A DNA stretch of 64,000 nucleotides from Grifola frondosa (taxonomy: Eukaryota; Basidiomycota; Agaricomycetes; Polyporales; Grifolaceae), in contig LUGG01000001.1 of NCBI GenBank assembly GCA_001683735.1, positions 1,860,001 to 1,924,000 of the forward strand. Reading direction: 5' to 3'. The notes under the pieces were generated by a model. That model had not been told where the DNA came from and did no database searches. It saw only the letters and a program-made list of their open reading frames with translations. The stretch's first letter is position 1, and every line of letters begins with the position of its first letter. A program made the position numbers and the translations under genes. Below, in pieces: positions 54,824 through 64,000 of this stretch.

Positions 54824-57800
54824 ATGTCTGACGACACCAGATCAACCCATACAAAGCCCCGCAAGACTCGCCGTATCCTAGTCGTCAACAATCCCTCACC
54901 AGAAGGATCCAGCAGCGACGAACGCTCGGGACCACCAGACCCGTACAACACTACTACTTATGCTTATCATCCACGACCCCTCCCTAGCCCCGCTCATTCA
55001 TATCCTTCAGAAAGGTTGCACAATTCACCCAACCCCACATCCCTGCGCCTTTGACTACAAACCTCCAATGTTACCCATCTTCGCGGTCTAACCCCTCCAA
55101 TCCCGCCCTTTCATCTCCGTCTAGTACTAGTTCTCCTGCCATTGAATCTACCCCACCTCCTAGCACTCCTGGTCTGAGTGCGGCTTCTATTGATTCCGCT
55201 GGGGATGGGACGCTCAGGCAGGACACGATCGTTGCTCCCAAACATGACCGCAGCGACAGTACGCCTCATGCAACCTCTCGTCCGACGAGGTTCTTTGACA
55301 AGTTCAAGATGCCTGGCTCGGGAAACGTGCGTCGTCTTTCGAATTGTAGACCTGCCACGGTACGTCCACATTTGTACCTTAGAAGATGCAATTACCTCAT
55401 ACTTTAGCAGTCGCCCACCGCGTCGACACCTGATTCATACGTATCTCAAACTCCTCACGGTTTCCGGTCAAGTCCCATGGAGAAGGTCATTGTCCTCGTC
55501 ACCGCGGATGCAGAAAAGTTCAATACGGTGGACATTACTGGTGCAATGACTCCTGCTTTCATTCGGGAGCGCATATTTACAAAGGTATGTTGCTCAGTAC
55601 GTTTGCGGTTTCGACTCATGCATATCCTTGAGGGTAGCTCCAGATATCAGACGAGGATCAATCCCGATTTTCCATATACCCTACGGAGATTGGGATGTTT
55701 GCGACCGGTGATGCGCTATCTGACGAGGAATTATTTGATCTCTATCGCGAAAGGGGTGATGCAAACGGGTCTCTCAAACTCTTGGTCTCCTATACCTCTG
55801 CACCTGTTCACGAACCGTCATATGACGCTATGCTGCCATCACCCACTGTGAACACCTTACCACCGCCTGTCCTCCCCCAGCAAAGTCTCTACGCTCCTTT
55901 GCGGCCAAAGCCTCGTGGGGCGCCGCGACGGAATAGTCAGTCATCTGCAAGCGAGCCTCAACATGCCGAGATCGGCTATGAGGCTTCAGTTTCCGATGAC
56001 TTAGAGCACGGGGAGCAGGACGTTCGTCGCGAAGTTAGACGACCTCTGGCTCAGCAGCAGCGCACATTACCAAACCCGATTCATCGCCCAAGCTCGCCTA
56101 TGAACTATCCTAGAACACATTCTCCTTCTCGCACGTTATCTCCTGATCGTTCTATGGTACAGAATGCCGAGTATAACAAGTCGCGACCTGAAGCCCCGGT
56201 GCAAATGCCTCGACTCCTCCCCTCAGAGTACGTCCCCTCAGCATTCCAGGTTCGATGACGCGCAGCCTCTTCCGTCACCCTGGGATACGCAGCCTGACCC
56301 TGTCTGGGAGCGCGAGCGGGGAGGTCACATGGCTGACAACAACCAGGTTGATTCTACGGGACAGTGGCGTCAAGAGCGTGAACGGGAAGAGAGGAAAGGC
56401 AGGACAGAGATCGTGCGAAGCGGAGAGATAACCCGCCACGTAGGGAGCCTGGTATACGTCGCGGGAAAGTTGTCAGTCCGGACGCTGCGGAGAACAAGCG
56501 TAGAGGGGAGGCTTGGACGATGGTTCCATCTGATCTTCCATCGAGCGAATACAAGACAGGTCGGCCCACGACTCCTCAGGAAGTGCGCTCTCCGTCGCGC
56601 TTCCCCGCAACACCTTCTTCTTTAGGCTCTTTAGCTAACTCTTATGTTCCCCGTGCTCCTCCACCCGCACCTAGCGGCTCTGGGGAGTCTCGCAGTCACA
56701 AACGGATGAAGGCTGTCCCACATATGTGGGCGGTCAGTTGGAAGCCTCCCAGTGGGCCAAGTAATACTGACCAGAAGCCGGTGCCGCCTCCTCCATCGAA
56801 ACCATGGTTGCGTGCGGGTGCCAAGAGCATGACGGATATGAGAGCGACATTTCACAAGCAAGGTCTTCAGCCTGGACGCACTCCGCGACCGCCGCCTCAG
56901 CTGCCTTTCGTTTCCCGACCGGCAACCGGTGGTAGCTCTACCGCTAATGGTGCGATGTATAGTGCATCGTTAGCAGGAGAGAACGTTCCGTTGATCCATC
57001 ATGATCACTCTACCTCTGATGTCACGGCACGGACCTATGATAGTCGCGAACTGCACTGTCGCCAGGTGGATATCATCCTTCTCGACAAGCAGCAGCTTCT
57101 ACTGGATATGCACCGAGTCTCTCTACTGGCACGAGCTATGCGGGATTGTCTCCGGCTCAGGATCCATATCCTCGGCCGCATTCAGCCCTTGGCGATTCCA
57201 ATGGTACTCCTTATCGCCAACCGAGGCAGCTTCATTCGCCCCACAATTCGGAGTCTGCATACGACCGAATGCACATCGGACAACGCCCTCTCGCGTCACA
57301 TCATTACGCGTTGGGTTCCCAATCGACTCAAGTTAGTCGCGAGGAACCATCGACGTCTCAACCAGACCAGCAGTTGGATGCGCCCATTATTGGTCCCGAT
57401 CACCCTGTCCAACTGAGTCGAGTACCTCGAACGCCCCCACGAAGTCCTGTAGGTACCTCTGAGGTCATGCCATTCACAAACGAAGAGCTAGACGGCAAAG
57501 GATCTGAATTGACACATGTACCTCCTGAGAACAGCGGAATCGCTTTCCCGCACCGCGGTGTGATTGACGAAGACCACGCTGCAGCTCCAACCATACGGCG
57601 CGACCAGGCTGCTTGGTTGCAAGGCATCATTGACGAGGACGCCGCTGAAGGCACTGCGCGGCCTAGAGTGCGCCCGATCCGGCGCCTCTACCGACGCCTC
57701 CTTCGAGCAACTCTACGACTCCGACCTATGCCAATCAGAGTGTCGACCCCGATGATGAAGATACGGACAGTGCAGGCGGCACGATCTGGGCGAGGGAGCC

Positions 57801-59574
57801 CGGCTTCGGCCAGGGATTATGGCAAATGACCTCTTCTCAAGGGACCAGGAACACTGGCCGCCCTTCGCTGCCTCCCCTCAGTATCGAGAACTCTCCTTCG
57901 TCGATAGCTACGCCGCTACAACATCGTTCTCCCCGGATTCTTCCAGGGTTCCCCCCGCTAATTTCCCGGCACCGCCCGAATTTGCACCTCCCTCTCGCAC
58001 TCCCAGACGTATCCCCGGGCAGTCGGGCGGAAGAAGCTGCAAGATCAGCGCATCAGCAGATTTGACAACGACTTCGACGTCACTTGGGCTCCGCGTCCTC
58101 CGCCAGAAGATATGTACGATCGCCTTGAGGAGTACTTCCCGGAGCACGACCTCGACAAGCCGGTTATCGAGACTCCATCAGGCGGAACCTCGCCGACGTC
58201 GACTGAATCGCCGGCTCCCCTCCTCAGCGCTTCAAGCACAAGAAGTCCATCAGGGTTGTGGCTGCAGAGCGTAAGAAATGGATCGACCGTACGTCACGCA
58301 TGGAGTCAACGTCGGTTGCTGCGGTCCTGCGCAAGCGAAACACGAAGCTGTGGGGCAGCAAGCTCGAAGAGGTCACCACGGAACAGGGCAAGGCGAGCTT
58401 ACCCTCCGTCACTTCAGATTCGTCGCCTGGTGGAGGCGCCAAGCGTATGTTTCAAATTAATCTGTCTTCATCGTCCATCTCTCTGAAGCTATACTTAGCC
58501 ATCTTCCGATGGGTCCGCGGTGAACTCATCGGCAAGGGACTTACGGAAAGTATACCTGGCTCTCAATGCCACGACGGGCGAAATGATTGCGGTGAAGCAA
58601 GTAGAAATACCTCGCACTGCGAGCGACAAGAGCGACTCTCGCCAGGTCACGGTCGTCGAAGCTCTGAAATCGGAAAGCGAGACGCTGAAAGACCTTGATC
58701 ATCCCAATATCGTGCAATATCTTGGTTTCGAGGAGACACCGACATTCTTGAGCATGTACGCCGATTTTGATTTGTTATTGACTACATGCCAGTTAATCAA
58801 CCCGTTCAGATTCTTGGAGTATGTTCCTGGTGGTTCTATCGCTAGTTGTCTTCGCAAACACGGACGCTTTGACGAACAAGTTACGAAGTCATTCACAGGA
58901 CAGATTCTCAGTGGCTTGGAATACCTTCATTCTCGAGGAATATTGCATCGAGTTTGTACACATATCTTACTGATGACGTGCTGACCTGACATCAAATTCA
59001 GGATATGAAAGCGGACAACATCCTTGTCGAGACTTCTGGTGTTTGCAAAATCTCCGACTTCGGCATCTCCAAACGCACGGATGATATCAACGTGGCGGGT
59101 GCATACACGTCTATGCAAGGGACGGTGTTTTGGATGGCACCAGAAGTGATCAACTCGTCGAAGAAGGGATATAACTCGAAAATTGACATCTGGAGCGTTG
59201 GGTGTGTTATTTTCGAGATGTGGACTGGTGAAAGGCCATGGAAGGGCAAAGAAGCTATGGCGGTCTTGCTTCATGTGAGTCGATGATCGGTCGATAGCTT
59301 TAACGTTGTGACTGATCATCTCACCTCGATATCCAGCTATACGAGACGAAACAGGGACCACCAGTTCCTGCGGATGTAAATCTGACTCCTCTTGCAGACG
59401 ACTTCAGACAGAAATGTTTTGCAATGTAAGTGTCTACTTTCCTTCTCACAATAAAGATTTGTTAACTTCGGCGGCGGCGACAGGGATCCTGACGAACGTC
59501 CGACAGCCGCCGAACTGCGGAAGCATCCATATCTCGAGCTCCAGCCGGGCTGGTCATTTGTTGGTTTTAAGTAG
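54824..59574 (+). CDS. BCK1: MAPKKK of the cell-wall-integrity pathway (Bck1 homologue)
   Basis: Ser/Thr kinase acting below protein kinase C and above Mkk/Mpk1. The N-terminus is Ser/Pro-rich (MSDDTRSTHTKPRKTRRILV). A conserved globular region follows near 55470-55830 (VIVLVTADAEKFNTVDITGA, IYPTEIGMFATGDALSDEEL). After a long disordered stretch comes VVAAERKKWIDRTSRMESTS, with VLRKRNTKLWGSKLEEVTTE just before the kinase: RWVRGELIGKG, the lysine motif in GEMIAVKQVEIPRTASDK, HPNIVQYLGFEETPTFLS, catalytic loop ILHRDMKADNILVE, DFGISKRTDD, and GTVFWMAPEVINSSKKGYNS. TAG at 59572-59574. Several frame changes occur: in the N-terminal half (near 55040, 56260, 57400, 57700, 58030, 58240) and two inside the glycine loop near 58540 and 58550. 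With these restored the kinase is canonical. Confidence 0.9.
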
Positions 59575-59873
59575 TTGGTTTCACGAACACTTGGCTCCTA
59601 TTTTGTCCATCTATCATCTTGCACACCTGTTGACATCTACCATCGCATTCGTTCTATCTTTGTCTATCCTCATGCTCTATACTACGTCGCACATGTCCGA
59701 TACGTCCATCACATGCAGTATACTTGATCACATACACCGTGTAGCACAACTAATCATTCCTCGATTTCTCATCTTGGAGGCCAGCAGCGTGATGCCATCG
59801 AGTGGCATGGTGACATCATTCAGTGCTCCTCACCTGGCAAATGCGAATATGCCTTCACAGTGCAGCGGTAATT
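59575..59873. promoter_or_regulatory. region between BCK1 and IQ-motif gene
   Basis: A gap of about 300 bases; C/T-rich, no element recognised. Confidence 0.4.
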
Positions 59874-62013
59874 ATGACGGGCCCTTCCTCCGCCATCCAT
59901 TCTTTCAATAAATCTTTACGCAAGGCGATAGTACCGGAAGGTGACGACGCTGACACTGAGGTTAGACGGAATGTAGCCATACGAATACAAAGAGCTTGGA
60001 GAAAGAAGCAGCGGACCACCTACCTTGGCTCTGATTTTCTCTGGACTAATATATCCATACATGCTCGAATGAAAGTACGTGGGACGTTCTATCTGTCTCG
60101 TTGTCAAGCCTTTCTACAGCGATGATGCGGTTTAGGTCGACAGGACAGCGGCTGAGGAAGGAAAGAACGAGAAGCGAGAGCGATGGCGTCGAGGGATTTT
60201 TCTGGCAGCCCGACTACAAGATGGGGACGACATGCACTCTAAATCAGATGACCAGAACATTGATGCAGTTAGGAAGCATCTTGAAACCCAACATTGGTTG
60301 GAACTCATTGACGGGTACAGTACTTAGTACTATCACTATGGCATGCTAAATGTGTGCTCAATCATCTGCCTAGCAAACACCGGTATGGCTCAAATTGTGA
60401 GTGACGTTCATATTTTGACAGTCGAACCCTGGCTCAGAGAATTGTCCGACAGTAAAGGTTCGTGACGATCAACCGACAAGAACGGGAAAGGTTCTCGTTC
60501 GAGATCATTAATCGTTAATCAAGCCGTAGTATTACCACCAACGCTGGCGACAAGAAGATAAACAAGAAAACTTCTTCAGATGGTGTTGTCATTGCCGCTG
60601 TCGTTCCATCATTTACTCAGATCCCAGCAGGCTCGATCGCGGCGGAGGGAAGGATGTTTCCTTAAAGGAGTGTCCGCGAGATCAGCTCGGGAAGGAGGTA
60701 AGATCCCCTGTCGGAAATTTCTCGCTCGGTGGCTGCATCATTTTCCAGCGAATAACATACCTCTCACCGGAGCAACGTGAGGAATAATTCTCAAGTTTTA
60801 GGCCCCACATCTAAAATCATTGCACGCAGGCTTCAACTATCTGATCGAAATAGACGGGAGGGTAAACTTCGATGGGCCCGCAACGGCATCCTTGTAGATA
60901 TCACTGCAGGTCATTGGAAAGATGCTGGAGGAGGCTGCGGAATCATTCCCTTGAATGGCCCGGACATGGGGTTTGTAGCTCCTCGGGACAGCTCCGACGT
61001 CTCGTCATCAAATAATGTCACGCCACTCTCTACCGAGCAAGAGGATGCTGCAATACATCACGTCGGGCTTGATCAACCAAAGAATCGAGTCAAGAGGGTT
61101 TTTTGGGAAAATCTGACGCGGCGCGGGTTACTCGATAAATTACGGAGGAAAAGTCCAGCCTTTCCTGATAGTCACGTTGCTCATTATTTCTTAGGATAAG
61201 AATTGTTCGTCCTAAATATCAAGTAATGATCTCGACTCTGATGAAGTATTCCACAGTCAATATCTTCATCGGAATCAAGGGTGAAATAACACGTTCTCCC
61301 GCACCTTTCGTCAACGCTGAAGCAGTTCCAGAAATGGGAACGTTCCAGCACTCCTTCTTTCTTGCAGGTGGTCCTTGTAACATCAGCTGGTCTTATTTCG
61401 GTCAAAGGCGGATTAATACACACCCTCTCGCCTCTATCCGGACACTATAGGTGAGCCATTCTGTCCTTCAGACGACATCGTCGCCAATGGAGAATAACAT
61501 CTAGGACCTCAATTCAGGTATGTCATGACTTCATCTCTCGTGATACTAATGCAAAGTCACCTTCTCGCCAAGTATTTCAAGCCATTTATATCCGTTCTGG
61601 AAGAACGAGGGGTCGATATGCATAGAGTGGAAATCAGCAAAGCCGAAGCTGCGCTGTGGGGTGGAGTCTCATGCGCAAGGTTCGAGTGAAGGCTGACGAA
61701 ACTCGTGAAATTGGGCAGTATCGAGTACCTTTCGAAATTCAAGAAGAAGGAAGGAGAACTGCTGAAAGCGAGGAGAGATGAGCTAGCGCACACTGCGCAA
61801 GTGCTAACGAGAACAACATCTGACCATGAGAATGAAAGCGTAACGTGGAGGTGGAAAAAGGAGATTTTGGAAGGGCGAAAGAAGAACAAACCATCGCAAG
61901 CTGGTCCAAACAGTACTGAAAACGCCGCACATCGTCTTGGAGAACCTAGCTCACAAGGCTCGCAAGAACGGCTGGGGCAGCTGACATTGGAGAGGACAAT
62001 CTCGCCACGATAA
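59874..62013 (+). CDS. IQ-motif (calmodulin-binding) protein of a basidiomycete family
   Basis: Function unknown; likely binds calmodulin. It begins MTGPSSAIHSFNKSLRKAIV and contains an IQ motif in RRNVAIRIQRAWRKKQRTTY. Next come KVDRTAAEEGKNEKRERWRR and LETQHWLELIDGKHRYGSN. After frame and intron changes it reads WRQEDKQENFFRW then LDRGGGKDVSLKECPRDQLG and ITYLSPEQR, then LRWARNGILVDITAGHWKD. The second conserved block has NIFIGIKG, FQHSSFFLAGG-like sequence, LVTSAGLISVKGGLIHTLSP, LEERGVDMHRVEISKAEAAL, and a charged C-terminus ending RLGQLTLERTISPR. At least four one-base frame changes are needed, near 60530, 60790, 61370 and 61670. I recall this architecture from other basidiomycete proteins annotated only as IQ calmodulin-binding. 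It is intact apart from those changes. Confidence 0.75.
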
Positions 62014-62195
62014 TCGTACAATCCTTTTCGTTACGTTACGGAGTCGAGATGAAGAATTGGTGACAGACGAACTCGTCGATCTATTCGGACCCTGTTCATG
62101 GTTTAGTAGCGACATTGTGATACCCAGCGGAACACCATTTGACATCAGATAGAAAGATATCGTACAACACAATACACATCTTCGTCTTCGATAGC

Positions 62196-62919
62196 CTATG
62201 CCCTGGTCCACTGGCTTTCAATGTTGGAGATTCCAACAGGCAGAGCAGCCTAGAAACAACATCAAGCATCAAGAAATCAAGTCGATAGTGTCTCCCAATC
62301 ACTAACCTTCTCATCATAATCGACCCATTCACCATCCTCCAAATCAACCTCAGGAAAGACAGCGTTTGAGTCAACACCTACGCATTTCCATGTGCCCTAG
62401 CGATCACTAAGTATTGGCTGAGCTGCACGTGAACGAGAAAAAAGATCATACCCGCGGGTCAAATCCCACAAATTCCAAACCCCGACAATCAATTGTCAGG
62501 AATGGCGCGAACTGACCGTTCGCGTCCGCTGAATACGGTTGGGGACGAGTGACCGGGTCGAATTTAGCAGAAGACTCGCGCTTGCATAGTCCACAGCGCC
62601 ACACGAAGTGCGCGGTATTTCCCTTTCCTGAAGATACATCACGCTGTTCCTGCAACATGGCGACAGTTGATAAACTCGATGACGATGCCGGATGGGAAGT
62701 GATGCGCCTACCACACGGTTTAATGAGACAAATTTTGGGTGAATTTCATTACAACTCGTGCATTTTACCTACAATAATCAGTGAGTGGAAATATTTGAGA
62801 TAACAGAGCACGGCGCATACTTGGAAGAAATACTCGAACGCATCGTCGGCGGGTACAAGATTTGTGACATTCTCCAGGTCGGCCTTGATGGATAGCAGTA
62901 AGCGCTTTTGACAGACCAT
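62196..62919 (-). CDS. CZIB/UPF0587 (DUF866) zinc-binding protein
   Basis: Small conserved eukaryotic protein with two CxxC pairs binding one zinc; molecular role unclear. Exon 1 encodes RLLLSIKADLENVTNLVPAD with DAFEYFFQ, then VKCTSCNEIHPKFVSLNRV (first CxxC), EQRDVSSGKGNTAHFVWRCG with LCKRES (second CxxC), FDPVTRPQPYSADANGQFAP, FLTIDCRGLEFVGFDPRG, TWKCVGVDSNAVFPEVDLED, GEWVDYDEKAALPVGISNIE and SQWTRA, with TAG at 62198-62196. All five introns are in phase and the length (about 165 residues) fits the family. The start is ambiguous: ATG at 62919 gives MVCQKRLLLS; ATG at 62960 with a 41-base intron gives MAKFRRLLLS. It is divergent from the mS35 gene. Confidence 0.92.
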
Positions 62920-63131
62920 GATTCATGTTTCAGATTCTCAAGCACCCGGAATTTTGCCACCTACGACCATTTTTCCTCGCAGTGGACGGAGGATGCGAGA
63001 AGGAACAGCAGCTTTGCTGGAGGAGAATGTGGCGGTCGATCTCAGTGTGATCGAGATCTCGGTCACGCTAAGGCGTTGTTTGCGCGTTGTTTGGTTTTCT
63101 CTACGCATAACTTGGCTTCAGCTCGACACCA
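62920..63131. promoter_or_regulatory. divergent promoter CZIB gene / mS35 gene
   Basis: A short divergent spacer (about 210 bases, less if CZIB starts at 62960). No TATA box. Confidence 0.45.
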
Positions 63132-64000
63132 ATGGCTCTGACAGGATCATGTAGAGCTGCTCTTACGCCTGTTCTCCGAGTCGGCCGCTTCCACACATGC
63201 GCTATCACGCGTGCGCGCGCGGAGCGCTCAAACCCTGCTGTAATAAAGGACCGCAGAGCACAGATTGCTAACCCTCTGGATCTGGACGGCGAAGACCTCC
63301 GCGGCCCTCAGCAGGAAGATATCACAGCTGCAGGACATTTAGTGTTCCAGCAGCAGCGTCAGCTGCTATACTACTTGCGTCTTATCGAGCACGAGATGCC
63401 AAAATTTGTCGGTGAGTGTGCAGCGTTATGCCTTGGGTTGGAATGTTGTCACACGTTTATTATGCCAGCGTATCGAAAGCCCTTCTCGCCACCGGGTCCC
63501 TCCATGCCTCTTGTCATCCGTTCAATATCTTATGGCGGTGAAGCTCATCCTGCAGCTGCGAAACGAACTATCGTCGTTCCAGTTGCTCGTCTCCCTTTAA
63601 AGGATGCTGCAGCAATACACAAATTCAAACTCCTCGCTGGCCCACGATGGTCGCTAGACGCGCCGCGGGATGCGGGTGTCATGCAGGATGATGCTGAGAG
63701 GGAGCATGGATATTTCAAGATATCATGCGAAGAGTTTCCTAAGGCTGCAATGAATCTTAAGTGGGCTAGCGATACGCTGGATAGATTATTGGCCGAGGCG
63801 AATGTGAGTACTGTTGTATGCCACGGTTGGACGAATGTCTGAGGCCGTCTTGCTGGTCAGAATGCAGATGACAGCTTCGCAGATGTTCCGCTTGACACCC
63901 GACATCTGGAGGCGAAGGTACGGAAGGCAAAGAGGGGGAATCATGTGTACGGTCGGGGAAGGGCTCAACCATCCATCAGAGACTTTCCCAAAGAATGGCT
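63132..64000 (+). CDS. RSM24: Mitochondrial small-subunit ribosomal protein mS35 (Rsm24), 3' cut by window
   Basis: Component of the mitochondrial ribosome small subunit. The N-terminus MALTGSCRAALTPVLRVGRF with HTCAITRARAERS is Arg-rich and lacks acid residues, a matrix-targeting presequence. Conserved body: DLDGEDLRGPQQEDITAAGH, LVFQQQRQLLYYLRLIEHEM, then an intron (about 63412-63468) joining PKFV to AYRKPFSPPG. KFKLLAGPRWSLDAPRDAG and HGYFKISCEEFPKAAMNLKW, with ASDTLDRLLAEAN, are the mS35/MRP-S28 family signature. A second intron (donor GTACTG at 63808, acceptor TGCAG near 63867) leads to DSFADVPLDTRHLEAKVRKA, KRGNHVYGRGRAQPSIRDFP and KEW at the window edge. No frame error is needed. The stop lies beyond the window. 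Confidence 0.9.

Overview
The window is nuclear DNA of a basidiomycete fungus, most likely an Agaricomycete. The evidence is densely packed single genes on both strands, nearly all broken by many short GT-AG introns of about 45-65 bases, and protein architectures typical of that group: GARS-AIRS purine enzyme, fused PabA-PabB, SGNH plus multi-membrane CAS1, DIL plus ankyrin, and a Bck1-type MAPKKK. No operon, CRISPR array, insertion sequence, tRNA or rRNA gene was seen. The left edge cuts an ADE5,7 gene and the right edge cuts a mitochondrial ribosomal protein gene (mS35). || Layout. 0-15 kb: ADE5,7 (AIR synthetase half), an ankyrin/CCCH zinc-finger protein, glycerol-3-phosphate dehydrogenase, syntaxin SED5, the RRM protein Nop6, NEDD8-conjugating enzyme Ubc12, a 2-oxoglutarate/Fe oxygenase, and PABA synthase. 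15-32 kb: the HEAT protein Tti1, dCMP deaminase, RNase P/MRP subunit Pop3, a GNAT acetyltransferase, an arrestin-like adaptor, ESCRT factor Vta1 and a secreted pectinesterase. 32-40 kb: a coiled-coil protein of unknown function, 2.6 kb without a convincing gene, a PPR-like mitochondrial protein, the proteasome tether Sts1/Cut8, and a spliced apparently non-coding transcript with a C/D-box snoRNA in its second intron. 40-54 kb: CAS1 sugar O-acetyltransferase, a rhomboid protease, an alpha/beta-hydrolase plus SnoaL-like protein, a DIL/ankyrin protein, Rrp15 and Gid8. 54-64 kb: Bck1 MAPKKK, an IQ-motif protein, a CZIB/UPF0587 zinc protein and mS35. || The genes are unrelated housekeeping genes and do not form a pathway or biosynthetic cluster. 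Themes recur: ribosome biogenesis (Nop6, Rrp15, Pop3, snoRNA), nucleotide and folate metabolism (ADE5,7, dCMP deaminase, PABA synthase), ubiquitin/proteasome control (Ubc12, Gid8, Sts1), membrane traffic (Sed5, Vta1, arrestin) and cell wall (CAS1, Bck1, pectinesterase). || Two things stand out. First, many otherwise canonical genes change reading frame by one base, usually at a short homopolymer and most densely in the first 1.3 kb and in BCK1. This looks like sequence or assembly error rather than gene decay. Second, the region between Sts1 and CAS1 carries a C-D'-C'-D snoRNA whose two guide elements match, from memory, conserved 18S and 25S rRNA segments.
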